NCBI RefSeq assembly: GCF_007565055.1 | Contig: NC_044564.1 | Coordinates: forward strand, 80,186,563 to 80,250,562 | DNA from: Rhinopithecus roxellana | Taxonomy: Eukaryota > Chordata > Mammalia > Primates > Cercopithecidae | Reading direction: 5' to 3' | Length of the DNA: 64,000 nucleotides | In this document: piece after piece, positions 23,447-35,705 of the stretch | How positions within the stretch are numbered: position 1 is the stretch's first letter | Layout of the letters: every line of letters starts with the position of its first letter | The notes under the pieces: generated by a model | What the model saw: the letters and a program-made list of their open reading frames with translations, nothing else | Databases searched by the model: none | What the model was told of the DNA's origin: nothing | Made by a program: the position numbers and the translations under genes

Positions 23447-25841
23447 ATATAGTATACATGTACACACGTGTGTGTATCCTATAAAACATATCTCAGGACT
23501 CATTCCAAGGTTACTGTGACCAAAATCCTTAATTATGTTAGCCTATTTGCAAAGAACAATATGATACTTTTAATCATGCCATTTTTCTAGGAAGACTATT
23601 CAAGACTTCTCTATTTCAGAAAACTTAAAAGATTAGTTATGGAACAAGGGCTTACATTTTCTGCAATAAACGTAAGAATTTTATCAGGCATGAAATGTAG
23701 TCAGAACAATTTACAGTCCAGTAAAATGTTACTTCAGGCGGCATTTACAATTAGAACACAGAAGTTGCCTAATTCTATGCAGTTGTGAGAAAATCCAGTT
23801 AAGATTTTACAAGCTGTGAACAGTGCTTCACACCATTCCTCAAGAAATTCTGCATCACCGAATCTTTTATTTCATTCACAACTCTTAATTCTAGATCAAA
23901 TCATTTATACTTTCTATTTAAGTATTTGTGGCATCACTGGTTTACTCATATTATGCCACCACTACACTGTGTCAAAGGTTTAAATGTAATAAATACAAAC
24001 ACAATTGTAGATAAAATTCCTCTGATAGAAAAATAAAACTAGAGCATTCCAAGAAAAGTATCCTAACCTATCCATCGAGAGACAGAAAATAGTAGCTACA
24101 TGTCCAGGAAGAGCAACTAGCTTTAGTTTTATCTTTAATTGTCTTCAGTTAGTGGACAAAAGACTATTTATGCCATTTTAAGCAGGGAGGCTTTTGAAAG
24201 AGCTCTCAAGTATCAGAGGGTTGTGAAACTTAAACTTGTGGTAACTGGGATAGGAACCTCCCCATGGAATCTGCATTATATGTCCCACGTGGCAATAAAT
24301 ACAGGAAACACTATAAGTGAAGCATGCAGCTAATGGGGGACTTTCCACCAAGAGGCAGTAGATTTTGCAAAGCACACTCTACTCAGTGAGCTTTAAGTCA
24401 AAGATTCTTCCAGACTTCCAGAAAATCTACTAGACCATTGCTCCCTACTGACTGATGAGGCTTCGAAACTGTCAAGTTAGGCTTTCTAACTTTATTCTGG
24501 GATCATTCACTATTCTTAAACAGTACCATTAATACATAAACCTGGAAACTTCAGAAAGGTAGCATCATAGATTTACATCAATTCATTCATAATTTAATCG
24601 GGATTGTGAAAGATACAAAGATGTATATGACATACTCGTAAGCTTACTTTGACTTATAATGCAAGTACACCTGACACTGGTAAGAATGCACCTCAGTTTC
24701 TAGATATCAATATTCATGAGTTCAGGGAAGAAAGTCAATTTTTGCCCAAGAAACCCAGATTTCCTATAGCTGAGTGATTGTCAGTACACAGTACATTACA
24801 TTTAACATCACAAAGGCACTTACAAAAAGTAGTCTGACAAACAGATAAAGACTGACAAAGGCATGGAGTTAACTTTGAATCACAAAGAGCTCTACAGGAC
24901 AGAGCTTATCAGCATGGAAAATAATGTTTTAATAATTTCCTTTTGATATTAAAAATATTAAAAGTTATTTAACTTTTAATTAAATAACAGGGAGAGGTTG
25001 GGGCAATGTCATAAAGTCTTTCATATGGTAAATTTTGAAGGAAGTATAGTCAGCATGAAGCCTTAAAGTGTTTTTCAGATGAGAGGGTATTTTATAAAAA
25101 TTGCTGAGGTAGCACCTGCACAAGAGTGAAAGCAGGTGTGTTTCATGCGTGTTTGATGGGGCCCTATTGACAAGGCTGGCAAATGTTGCTCAGGTTCACT
25201 AATTTGAAATCATGTTTTTCTTCCCCCTCACACTAGGAAAGTAGAGTGGTGTGGTTCAAAGAGCACTGTACATAAAATCAGAAGCCCAGGATTTAGTCTA
25301 TATTCTGCTCCAATGGTTATCTGTTTCTGTTCAACAATTTTACTTGAGTTACAAGTTAAATTTCGAGTACTCCCCTGCCCTCCTCCCCAAAACAAAACCA
25401 GCACTCCTTAATACAGAATGGTTTAGGCAAGAGTGCAGAGCAAAAGTATGACTTAGGATCAAAAGGAAATGCGATGTGCCTCCCACAAACACGAATGCTA
25501 TTGTATGCTTTATTATTACATGTGTAGTATATAGAGGAAGGCAGGAAATGAACCTGCCTTACTTTTAAGTTGTCATATCAAGACGGAGCACTGATTTTAG
25601 TTTAAGATACCAGATTTTATAAGATCCACAAACAAATGGGACACAATCTGGGAGAAAGGCTACATTAGTGAAGAAACTAAAAATAGTGCAAGGAATGGCA
25701 GAAGAAGTTGCATTCAAGTGGGGCCATGCATGTTGTTTTGGAACATCTAAGTAAGTATCGTAACATTTTAGCCAGAGAAATTTGAAGTAACAAGAGGAAG
25801 AATACTAACTAAAAATTGTCTCAAGATGACTTGTATTAAGA
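23447..25841. other. Unique AT-rich sequence
   Basis: About 2.4 kb with no gene, RNA or confidently recognised repeat. Overlapping opposite-strand frames at 24139-24375 and one at 25251-25451 have no domains. Confidence 0.45.
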
Positions 25842-26030
25842 CAGGGGTTCACAAATTATAGGCTACAAACATCCTACTTCTTTTTATTTATAGGTTATTT
25901 ATGTCCTCTTTGCTGCTACAGTAGCAGAGTTAACTAGATGCCACACAGTCCATATATGAACTGAACATATTTACAGCTGAACATGTTTACAATCTGACTA
26001 TTTACAGGAAAAGTTTGACTCCTGCCTTAA
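25842..26030. mobile_element. hAT-type MITE remnant
   Basis: AGGGGTTCACAAATTATAGG, then CTTTGCTGCTACAGTAGCAG, and the end GGAAAAGTTTGACTCCTGCC follow the order of a common mammalian non-autonomous element whose ends read GGTCAGCAAACTA and AAAGTTTGCCGACCCC. Family name not assigned. Confidence 0.5.
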
Positions 26031-26034
26031 GAAA

Positions 26035-27300
26035 CAGCCGATCCATCAATCATTCACTCATGTGTTCATTCATTTAATAAACAGGTTTCAAACATACACA
26101 ATGTGTCTAAAATATACCTGGCAATATATGGATAAGAAACAGCCTGTTTCTTAGCCTACCCACCAATTTCCATAAGGCCACCAGACATAAGCTAGGTGAC
26201 CATCAATAGAGGATAACATAGAGGAGAGTAAATTATTGACTCAATGACTATAAAGTTTTTTTTTTCCAATGGTAAGAGTCTTTAAAAAACAATACTTCAT
26301 GGGGAAAAAGGCCGTGAAAAATTGGTTAATGGAAATAGATGGAGAAGTAGGAGGTAGCAGTCCTCAAGGTATGGAAGAGTCAAGGTCAGTGATCAAAGAA
26401 TGAAAACCAGGCAAGTTGGATAAGCATATAGGGTACGAGTGAAGAAGTACAGGATAGATGTCTGGGAAGATGAGAAACATCATATCATGGAGGTCATTTA
26501 ATGTCAAGCTTAATATTTTTTAGGTTATTTGGTAGCTAATAGGAAACTACAAAGTCTTTCTTAAAAGAGACAGTATAAACAAAGTGAAGTTTAGGAAAGA
26601 TCATTTTGACAGTGATATATAGGATAGATTGGAGATGGAATATAGAACAGCTGCAGTCCAGACTTAAGAACATGGAACACTAAGGATTGGATGGGAAGAG
26701 AGAAGCAGAAATGAATGTGTATTTCACATGAATGAGAAATGCTAGGTACATAGCAATTCAGGCATATAAGGAAGAAATAAGGAGTGGAGGCTGGGTATAA
26801 CTACAGGCTTGCCCTTGAGTATGTATTTCTTTCTCAGGTCAGGAGCTTTCTCTACACAGGGTCCAAAGGAACATAGTAAACACCACTTTGATTTGCATCA
26901 ATATCCAATGAAGTCCACCATTGGTTGGTAGAAAGTGATGTCTTTCAGAAAAGGATCCCTGACAATGACTATGCCTATATAGAATGGGGTTTGGATTCAG
27001 GGAGAAAGCCATCAATTTTTCCAGAGTCCTAGTGTGGAAGGTAACTTCAGAGCAGAGTTAAAAAAAATGCAATTGCAGAGTTTTGACTAACATGGTAGAA
27101 ATAGGGAAAAGCTGTGAGTCTATGGGCATTTGGGTGTCAGTGGCAGTAAAAATAATTTCAGTCCCCATTGGTTGGTGAATCTCAGGCTGTTAATATAATC
27201 ATACAGCTTGGAACTGAGTATGGCTACACATGCAGGTAGAAGATCTCAGGAATCACAGCCCCTGAGGGAATACAGGACATAATTATAACTATTTGTGTGG
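26035..27300 (-). repeat. L2 LINE, long degraded copy
   Basis: Begins with the L2 3' signature TTCATTCATTTAATAAACAG. It continues with GGTAGCTAATAGGAAACTAC, AAAGATCATTTTGACAGTG and GGAGATGGAATATAGAACAG, in L2 order on the complementary strand. The right limit is uncertain. Confidence 0.55.
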
Positions 27301-27784
27301 GGAGTGTAAATGTGTCTTTGTAATTTAGGCTGGAATATATACACCAACATATTTATATCTTGAATATATAAAACCATATTTGTGTTTGAATCAGCACCAT
27401 CGATAAGAAAAAAAAACATATTTTCAAAATGTTTATTTATAAATTCCCTTCTTTATGTCTTTGACTATAATCTTAGATTTTAAAGGAAATCTTCACCCTC
27501 TGCCCCTACTTTATCCAATTTTGTCTGATGGAAGTGTTTAGCTAGGAGAAAGGTGGTCTTGTACTGACACTGAAAAAATTGACCCAGATGGTCATTTATG
27601 TTGCACTTCTAACCCAACACTGCAATTTGGGGAAGATTTTTAGCCAAATCATTAGAATGTTGCCTTGTGAGTCAAAAGGCTCAGGCCATCATTCAAATTT
27701 TGTATCTTTAATTTTTTTCTTTTTCTTTTTATACATCCATGGATGCCTGCACACTTTTAATAGCAGCATATTACAGTCAGGATA
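27301..27784. other. AT-rich sequence
   Basis: Nothing recognised. Confidence 0.45.
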
Positions 27785-28015
27785 TTACAGTGTGAAGAGC
27801 CAAGTATTTGGATTTAGATGGACCTAGGCTGGATCCCAGCACTACTACTTATTAACAGGGAAATTTTGAGCTAGTTCTCTACTTACTCTGAGCCTGTTTC
27901 CTTCTCTATTAAATGGGGATAATAACACTTGCCTCAAGGTTTGTTTTGAGAATTAGTGAGGTCATAGATAGTACTTGCCATTTATTAGACACAAAATAAA
28001 TATTAGTTCAATTTC
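27785..28015 (+). repeat. MIR SINE
   Basis: GTGTGAAGAGCCAAGTATTT, GGCTGGATCCCAGCACTAC, TCTGAGCCTGTTTCCTTCTC and ATGGGGATAATAACACTTG follow MIR from head to tail. Confidence 0.85.
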
Positions 28016-28499
28016 TTCTTTAGTACTGTTTCTGATTATTAAGCTATCTCAGCTAGCTGCATTTATATTTGTGACAATCAAAATATGAAAGCATTGTTAG
28101 AAAGTCTCAAATGTCTAGAATTCAGATAAAGATGTTATCTCACGGAATGATTCACATGGAAAAGCTCATTAGATACATCTTTCCCAAATAATCACATTGA
28201 TAAATTATGTATTAAATGACTTTAGTTAAATACCGACAACACATTATGGACCATTAATAGGTGCTCATTTATTTTAAGGACAGAAACAATACACACAGGG
28301 AGAGTTAGCTGAACACCAATTAAACACATTTCATGTTTCCTGTGTTCTATATCAGCAATACTTAGAGCAAAGCCTTGAATCTCATGGTGGGGGGGGGGGC
28401 ATTCACGTGCAGTCTGCAGCTCTTCAACACCTAAAATCTTCATACAGGATATTATAATTCAGTTCTACAGGCCACATGGCATATTTCAATCAAAAAACA
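28016..28499. other. AT-rich sequence with a G-run
   Basis: A run of about 11-13 G lies at 28389-28400. Nothing else recognised. Confidence 0.5.
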
Positions 28500-28735
28500 C
28501 TAAAGCATAGTGGTCAATAATACTTGCTCTGTTTCTAGACAGTTGACGGAACCCTTTAACTTGCTGTGGACTCTTTGGAAAGTTACTTGCCCCCATGACT
28601 CATTTTCTTAATTTGTAAAATGGGGTTAGTAATAAATAGTGTTTACCTCCCTGAATTATTGTGAGAATTAAATGAAATACTACCACAAGAGTTCTTGATA
28701 CACTGAAATCACTAAATAAATACTATCATTTTTTT
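28500..28735 (+). repeat. MIR SINE
   Basis: AGCATAGTGGTCAATAATAC at the head, then GGAAAGTTACTTGCCCCC, AATTTGTAAAATGGGGTTAG and GTGAGAATTAAATGAAATAC, the full MIR order. Confidence 0.85.
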
Positions 28736-29089
28736 CATACCTGTTTCCAAACAGGATTTGTGGAGATTTATTTCATATAACACATATATAACAGTTAAAA
28801 CAATATGGACCAAAAAAAACAAGGATCCTAGAGTAAAAGGTGGTAAGTGTGGAAGTGAAGTCTGTCACTGTGCTAAAGAGTCGATATTTCTCAAGCCCAA
28901 TCCAGAGCTAAGTCCCCTGAGTTCACGTCCCCAGTTAAAATTTTTTCATTTATAGCTCCTCATCTGTAGGATGAAGATTATTCACCCTAAAATGCATGCA
29001 AGGACCTCCATGGGTGACTTCTGCCCACGTGGGTTGCTGGCAGCACTCACTCTTTCATTTATAAAATTGAAACACTACAGATCACCATT

Positions 29090-29129
<40 letters not shown>

Positions 29130-30009
29130 TCCTAGGTTTCTGCTATGCCTCTTGTATATCTACATACAGTCCCTCTCTACCTGGAATACTTTCTCCTCTG
29201 TTTTTAATCTCCCACAAGTGACCATACAGTATGAAAAAGGCTTAAGAAAGTCCATGATCTCATTGGAGGAAGGTTTCCAAAAATGTCCACGTGCTGAAGG
29301 CAGTAGAGGCTACTGGTGAGGCAGCAGTTTGTAGAGAGTGGGGAATCAGATTCCTCAGGGGATCCCTCCCTGGAAAGGAAGCGGTCCATACAGAGAAATT
29401 CCTTGTGCATGAAGCCATAAATATATACAGGAATTTGGAGGTGAATGAAAACCAGAGGGTTTTGTCACTTCCAAGCCCCAACCACTACATTAATGCTGAA
29501 TGTTGATTTACGTTAATGACATTTAGTAATGTAATTCTCTGTAAGAGCATCTGTACAATATTTCGGATATTCACGGGGTGCTTAGAGAAGGGGAGTTAGT
29601 CAACCATACAATACTGTGTAACATTAATTAAAGAGACTTTAATATAAGGAAGCTCTGAATTGGAAAATACATCTGTTTTGTATACGCATTTTTTTTCCCA
29701 CCTCACCTGCAGTGCTTAGGTTTGCATAGAATTCCTGTGTTAAAAGAATTTGGGGTAGAGAAATCTATGATCTTATGCTAATACAGAAAATAAAGTTATA
29801 AGGCTTGAGGGCAGGATTATAGCTATGAAAGCCTTTTATATACGTTCATTTTCACTAAAATAAAATATTATGCAATACAACATATGTGAAAATCTATAAA
29901 TATTAAATTAGTGATAAATATTAATATATTACTGATTTCCAGCATAATAGTTATTTAGTTTATTTTAGACAATTTGAAAATTGCATTTAGACAATTACGG
30001 ATTTTTAAT
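28736..30009. other. Unique sequence
   Basis: Contains a (GT) microsatellite at 29092-29125. Opposite-strand open frames around 29204-29506 have no domains. No gene seen. Confidence 0.5.
29092..29125. repeat. (GT)n microsatellite
   Basis: About 17 uninterrupted GT units. Confidence 0.97.
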
Positions 30010-30600
30010 AATATAATGAGCAAACCTGCACTCAAAACAAAAACTAGGAAGTTGACCCTATGCTCCTCTTTAACTCCAAACACATAATCCCCTCAATCCA
30101 TCACCTCAGGCAACCAATACTCTGAATTCCACATTTATCACTCCCTTCTTTTCCATGTTATCCACCATATATTTTATATATATGCCCATGTATGTGTGAT
30201 ATTTGTAACTTAAAAAAGGTAATAATGTTGTATGTAATCATTTGGACATTTTTTCAGTTAACATTTTATTGTAGTTACTGATATGTTTTGACCTACTTCA
30301 TTTTAGTTTATTATTTCAATTTTGTCTCCTTTTTCATACCTTTAAGTAATAATGTCTCACCTTTTTCTCATTATTTTTAAAACGACCACTTCAGCACACA
30401 TCACATTCATTGAATTCCACTCCTCAAACATGTCTGTAATGTTGGCATTATCATTCTAGACTTTTATTCTGTTAGTGCTTTCTCCTTTTCTTTGCTCTTA
30501 TCAATATTTATAACAGTTTATAACAAGGAATAAAATTACTTTAAAAATATATGTTTCTTGCAACACCTCCTAAGATTTTAAACAATTTTCTCATCTAGAT
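30010..30600 (-). repeat. Old L1M 3' fragment
   Basis: AGCAAACCTGCACTCAAAAC, then CCTCAGGCAACCAATACTCT and CACATTTATCACTCCCTTC follow the 3' region of old L1M elements in complementary orientation. Divergence is high. Confidence 0.5.
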
Positions 30601-30844
30601 TCTCGATCCAAACTGCTCCTTGTATGGGTTTTTGGCAAAGTTTCAGAGGCTTTGTGTGATTAAAAAAAAAAAAAAAAAGTCTTCACATGTAAACAGCAGT
30701 TAGCCAGATATCACATTCTATATCCTAAGTTATTTTAATGCTTTACAAATAGCACTCCACTGTTTTCTTGTATCCACTGTTGCCCTTGAAAAATCTAAGG
30801 TTAATTTGATTCTTGTTTCTTGGGTGTGATCTATTTACTCCTAT

Positions 30845-30970
30845 CCATTCATTCTCCTTTCATTCAATTAATATTTACTAAATGTCTACCATTTGTGATG
30901 TACTAGGCTAGACACCAGGGTACAGGAGGGCACAAGAGAGGCATAGTTCTAAATTCTTGGAGGTTGACCT
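30845..30970 (-). repeat. L2 LINE 3' end
   Basis: TTCATTCAATTAATATTTAC, then TAGGCTAGACACCAGGGTAC and AGTTCTAAATTCTTGGAGG match the L2 3' end in complement. Confidence 0.7.
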
Positions 30971-32869
30971 CTAGTGAGATGCATTGAGTACTTCTAAGAA
31001 TATGTTTTTATGACCAGTCTTAAAGGAAGCATTACCTTCCTTTCATTCTTTTAAAGATTCAGTGTTTAGAATCTCTATTCCTGTAGCATTTAACCTTACC
31101 TAATTTGCTACTACCAGTTTTGCTCCTTCTATAATATAATTAACCTCACCTGAAGTGATTTAAAATTCACTGGGCTTACCTAGACTAGATTCCGTTTTCT
31201 CACAGCTGTTGAAACGCAAATTCACATACAGGTTGATTTTATATAAGGAGAACTCACAATCAGGTGTGTCGGGGGGAGGGATTGCTGTATTCAACTTCAT
31301 GCCTCTGCTCTGAATTAAGAAATATAGAAAAGGCACAGATACTGCTATGCTTCATAATGCTATTTTCTTCTTTCTAGGCAAATAAAATTAGGCTTTGTGG
31401 CCGGAAAGAAGGTATACGCAGCTTAGGGAAAATTATGAAGCAGAAGGAAATGGAGTGAACAAAAGATAAATATTCAAAATATAATCTTGCCCTGGAAGTC
31501 TCAAACGTACTAAATCCTCTATGAATTGTGTTTCTTTCCATAAAAACCAGGAAATGATAATCAAAAAATATATGTGCATGTGCTTCATTAGCATACCTTT
31601 CCACATAACTGCAGCTAGGCTTAGGCACAGATACAGAGAAGGCAAAAGAAAATGGACCCAGAGAGAAAAGAGGGATGGCAGTTTGGATTTATTAGGGAAG
31701 CCGGTATATCCTTGGAAACTGTGTGGACTTTATTTTTAATGAAACAACACAATTCAATATATATCTTCTTACAGAACATCATTAATAAAATACTACAGTT
31801 CTGGGCCTTCTGGGAACTCAGACATGATAGCAGTAGATAATTGCCTTTGAGCGGAATATCAACAAGCATGAAATCTTCTTTCCAACTAAGTTAGACTTTA
31901 ATATTGGAAGCCTTGCACATAACACAACATCGATGACTTATATCCCTCTGCCTGCCTGAGGATCCCCTATTTCAAAGATTTGAGAAGGTGTAGTGTATCT
32001 CTGTTTTAAAGGGAAAAAATACACAATGTTCTTATAGAGATAAAGAACCGCTTGTTTATCCTGTGAATCTGGCCGTGTCCTTTGACACTGATGTGCACAA
32101 GAAAGAGGCAAGCTTCCTAGTTGGGCAAGTTTTCTAGTTCTTTAATTTGCTACTAAGACACTAAATACTAAAAGGGAGATTCCTGTCTGTGTGTGGAGGG
32201 GTGTGTGTACTGAATTTCACTCTGATTCATATTTACCTAAACTGTACATATCTTCTTCCTACTCATACCAATAGAAAAATACATTTTAAATAATGAAGAA
32301 GAAAGATTAGAGAATATATAATTCAATGAATGATTCTAAAGATGAAGGGAATGTTCATTATTCTGTATCATGCCAATGAGAGATAACAGAGTATACAACT
32401 CTAAAAAAAAAAAACACAATATCTTCAACAAATAAAAACTTTAATAGTCTTTTGAAACAATCATAGTTGGTTACCTCAATTAACAGAGCAGTACTTTGTG
32501 TGGTATATGAGAATTTCTGTCACACCTTCTCCAATATGGCACTTCTAATTTAAAAAATAAACTATTCTAGATAGGATCTTTATAAGGTAGGTAGAGATTT
32601 CTTAGAATAAGTTATGAAGACGAATATGTTAAAAATACTTAACAAAATAATTACTTAGATTTTAACAAAAATAAAGAGAAACAAAGCAGTTATATTTTAT
32701 ATGGGAATAAGAAGAATATCAAGCAGTATTGTGTCTACAGTATTTCTAGTTTTTTAAAATTAAGTATTAAAATATAGTAAGAATGTTTGTAAACATTGCA
32801 TTAGCAATAAATAATTACAATGCAATGAACACTGTGTACCTAATATAGGTACCCAATTTAAGCAATAGA
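30971..32869. other. Unique AT-rich sequence
   Basis: About 1.9 kb with no gene or confident repeat. Several overlapping frames at 31374-31869 on both strands have no domains. Short A-runs and a T-run only. Confidence 0.45.
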
Positions 32870-33480
32870 GCGTGCCAATCACTTTTAAGGCCCTCATGGA
32901 TCCATTACTGAGATCAGTCATTACTCCTACCCACCAAAGTTATAAAATAAAGATAGTGCTTTATCATTCCCTCACTATTCTTTATAGTTTTACTACATCG
33001 GTTAGTAACCTCTAACATCCTACTTGGCATGTTTCTAAAGTTTGTGTAACTAAGACTTGCTTTTTCTCTCAGTGTCATGTCTCTATGATAGAATCTCTCT
33101 TTTATGCACTTGTGGTTTGTTAATTAATGTATAGAGTATCCCATTGTGTGAAAATATGCCATTGTCCCCCTCTATTCAACTGTTCATGGACATTTGGGCT
33201 TTTTCCACTATTTTGCTAATACAAACATTGCTGCTGTTAACATTCACCCATGTGTCTCCTGATTCAGATATCCTGGGACACATAAATAAGAGTTTCCCTT
33301 AGGTTTATTGCTAAGAGTAGAATTGCTGAGTCATAGGGCATGCATATGTTCAATTTTACTGTAATATGCCAATTTGTTTCCCAAATACGTTTATTTGAAC
33401 CAGGGACTTTTTCAATTTTATTTGTTCCACATCTTTGCCAAAACTTCATATTACACAACTTTTAATTTTTGCAAATCCTG
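32870..33480 (-). repeat. Old L1M (L1MC/ME-like) 3' fragment
   Basis: TTCATGGACATTTGGGCTTT, then AATACAAACATTGCTGCTG, TTGCTGAGTCATAGGGCATG and AATATGCCAATTTGTTTCCC are conserved L1 ORF2-end blocks in complement. Strongly decayed, no open frame. Confidence 0.7.
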
Positions 33481-34168
33481 TATTTCACCCTTCATTTCAG
33501 TATGTATGTCTCTGGTTATTAATGAGGTTCACAAGATACGATTTCTCATCTGTGGTATGCCTATTTATGGTACTTCCTTGTGTATTGTTTGGTTTTTGAC
33601 TCTAAGCCGATATTCCTTGAAGCTTTATCTGAAGGAATTATTTGATGCCTGAGCCAAATGTGAACTAAATCAGATATAATTTGCATTTTCTCCTGTAATG
33701 CGTTTAGAAGCTTTACCAAACTTCAGCAACTGTAAATATTTGACTTGAGGTTTTTTTTTTTTGATTTCCCAAGTAGAATGAATTCAGCAGGCTGGAAACC
33801 ATACATGAGAACCTACTTGTGGTTACTCAAATTATTGGTTTTTGTTTTTCTTCACTCATTTTCAAGGCTTAAGGAAGGCAATTATTTTTGCTATAACCTG
33901 GTATAGGCAGATTATTTGTAATTTACCTTAAAATGTAGCTACAGCCCTTTATGCCCTCAGAATCTTGGGCATGTCTCCTTAGACTCTCACCTTAAACCAG
34001 TCTTAGGAGATTGTTGTCTAAAGTAATTGTTACACTAATAACAAAAATATTGAACTGTAAAATATATGAACTATTCTTTTTGCTTATATTTATAAAATTA
34101 TATATTTTATATGCCACTTATCAATGTATCTAGGAAGAGCTATATCATAAAGACAAGATAATCTTTAT
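33481..34168. other. AT-rich sequence
   Basis: Nothing recognised apart from a short T-run at about 33752-33763. Confidence 0.5.
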
Positions 34169-34189
34169 GTTTTGTAAGAAATCAAACAT

Positions 34190-34395
34190 ATATCTCAGTC
34201 CTGGGCCCAGTACAAACATTCCTCCATTTGTCTCAACTTCCTGGGCCCAGTACAAACATTCCTCCATATATCTCAGTCCTGGGCCCAGTACAAACATTCC
34301 TCCATTTGTCTCAACTTCCTGGGCCCAGTACAAACATTCCTCCATATATCTCAGTCCTGGGCCCAGTACAAACATTCCTCCATTTGTCTCAACTT
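34190..34395 (+). repeat. Higher-order tandem repeat in the LTR U3
   Basis: CTGGGCCCAG starts at 34201, 34241, 34279, 34319 and 34357. Spacings alternate 40, 38, 40, 38 bp, so two slightly different monomers (one with ATATATCTCAGTC, one with ATTTGTCTCAACTTC) form a 78-bp dimer repeated about 2.5 times. CTGGGCCCAG is a perfect palindrome. The repeats lie where gammaretroviral enhancers are usually duplicated. The open frames on both strands here come from the repetition. Confidence 0.95.
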
Positions 34396-34583
34396 TAGAA
34401 AAACACCACCTGGAGAGTCCCCGATAAGGTCACAACCGTTTGTGGAGTGGTTTTACTGAAAGCACGGGAACCAATAAAAAAAACTGCTAAATGTATAACT
34501 TAAAATGTTAACCAATTGTAATGCTGTAACCTAAAGAATTCCCTTGTTCCTCTGTAACCTTACAAGTCCTGTTTACATCGGGC

Positions 34584-34590
34584 TATAAAA
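34584..34590 (+). promoter_or_regulatory. TATA box of the solo LTR
   Basis: TATAAAA lies 75 bp upstream of the AGTAAA signal, a normal U3/R layout. It would drive plus-strand transcription out of the LTR if still active. Confidence 0.65.
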
Positions 34591-34740
34591 AGCAAGCACA
34601 TGCATTGTTCGGGGCCCTCTTGTATGCTGTGGAGCAGAGGGACCAAGTTTGAACTTGCAGTAAAGATCCTTGCTGCTTGGCTTTGACTCTGGACTCTGGT
34701 GGTCTTCTTCGGGGAATAAACAGTCTGGGCATAACAGTTT

Positions 34741-35561
34741 TGTCTCCAAATATTATGACTTTACAATTTCAGAGATTTATAACCACAGATTGGAAGCTAG
34801 ATATCAGAGTTTTAAAGTTTTCTATCATAAACATTCTTCAACTCTCCTGACCTGGGTGGGTTAGATCCCCACCTTCAACAAAGGTTTAAGTATTGTCTTC
34901 TATAAATGTTGACAACCATGCACAGAGGCATCATTCCCACCTACCCAAGATCTCTAGGCATCAGCATTCCTAAATTCCTGCCTCATCTCTTAGAGTAGTC
35001 ACAGTCAGCCCCACTTAGTGCTGCATCATCCTGCAGGGAGCCTCATCATCTTCCCACAGGAAACAAACAAAAACCTCACCTTTCATAAATGCATCCAGAA
35101 ACAAACAAAACCCTCACCTTTCATAAATGCATCCAGAACTTTGCAATCATAGCATCTAGAAACTATTTTACATTCAATAGACATCTAGGGTTGTATTATG
35201 TAGTTGAATAATATTTTCATTTTGAATTACCTATGAAGGGCACCATAAATTTCTGATTCGAAGGGACATAGAGTCTTAATACAGTCTGATATATTTCTAA
35301 TATGAGGAGAAATAAAGTCTTAATCTGGCCCTGGTTTCATGTTCCAAAATTCATTGTTTCCTTTTCCTGATGTCTGGATTTGGACTACTCCTAAATTGCC
35401 CTGAGTTAAGCTGATAAATCACACTGAAAATATTTTTATGGTCTGGAAAAATGTTATGTCTCTTGTAACTAAGCCACATTTTTTCTATGTTAATAGTACC
35501 AAACTCAGTGTTTATAGCTTAAAGAGCCATGATACCAATAATAGTTACCAGGTACCTTTTT
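34741..35561. other. Unique sequence containing a tandem duplication
   Basis: No gene recognised. See the 38-bp duplication at 35060-35135. Confidence 0.5.
35060..35135. repeat. 38-bp tandem duplication
   Basis: Two adjacent 38-bp copies (35060-35097 and 35098-35135), each starting GAAACAAACAAAA and ending TAAATGCATCCA, differ at one position. Confidence 0.95.
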
Positions 35562-35705
35562 GTTTTTTTTGGTGTCTACTATCTGCCAGACAACATGTAT
35601 GTGTTTTCCATACATTTTCTCCAGTTCTTACAACGCTTCATGATGGCTCAATATTGCCCAACTAGTAAATGCCTGAGCTGTATCCTGCCTCAGGTCATTG
35701 CTTCC
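35562..35705 (-). repeat. MIR SINE
   Basis: ACTATCTGCCAGACAACATG, then TTTCTCCAGTTCTTACAACG and CCCAACTAGTAAATGCC fit MIR in complement. Confidence 0.6.

Larger units (their letters stand above)
34173..34736 (+). mobile_element. Solo ERV1-class (gammaretrovirus-like) LTR
   Basis: The element starts TGTAAGAAATC and ends GGGCATAACA, so it has the retroviral TG...CA ends. The 4-bp repeat GTTT flanks it (34169-34172, 34737-34740), as expected for class I ERVs. It holds a TATA box (34584-34590), an AGTAAA polyadenylation-type signal (34659-34664) and a U5-like tail rich in CTTGCTGCTTGGCTTTGAC. The total is 564 bp with no internal viral genes, so it is a solo LTR left by recombination. The U3 carries the tandem repeats listed separately. 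Near-identical repeats and intact ends suggest a relatively young insertion. Subfamily not assigned. Confidence 0.85.

Noticed and set aside
34145..34427. Repeat-containing frames on both strands, and a possible CRISPR-like array
   Set aside because: The units are contiguous with no unique spacers and lie inside a retroviral LTR. The frames only reflect repeat lengths.
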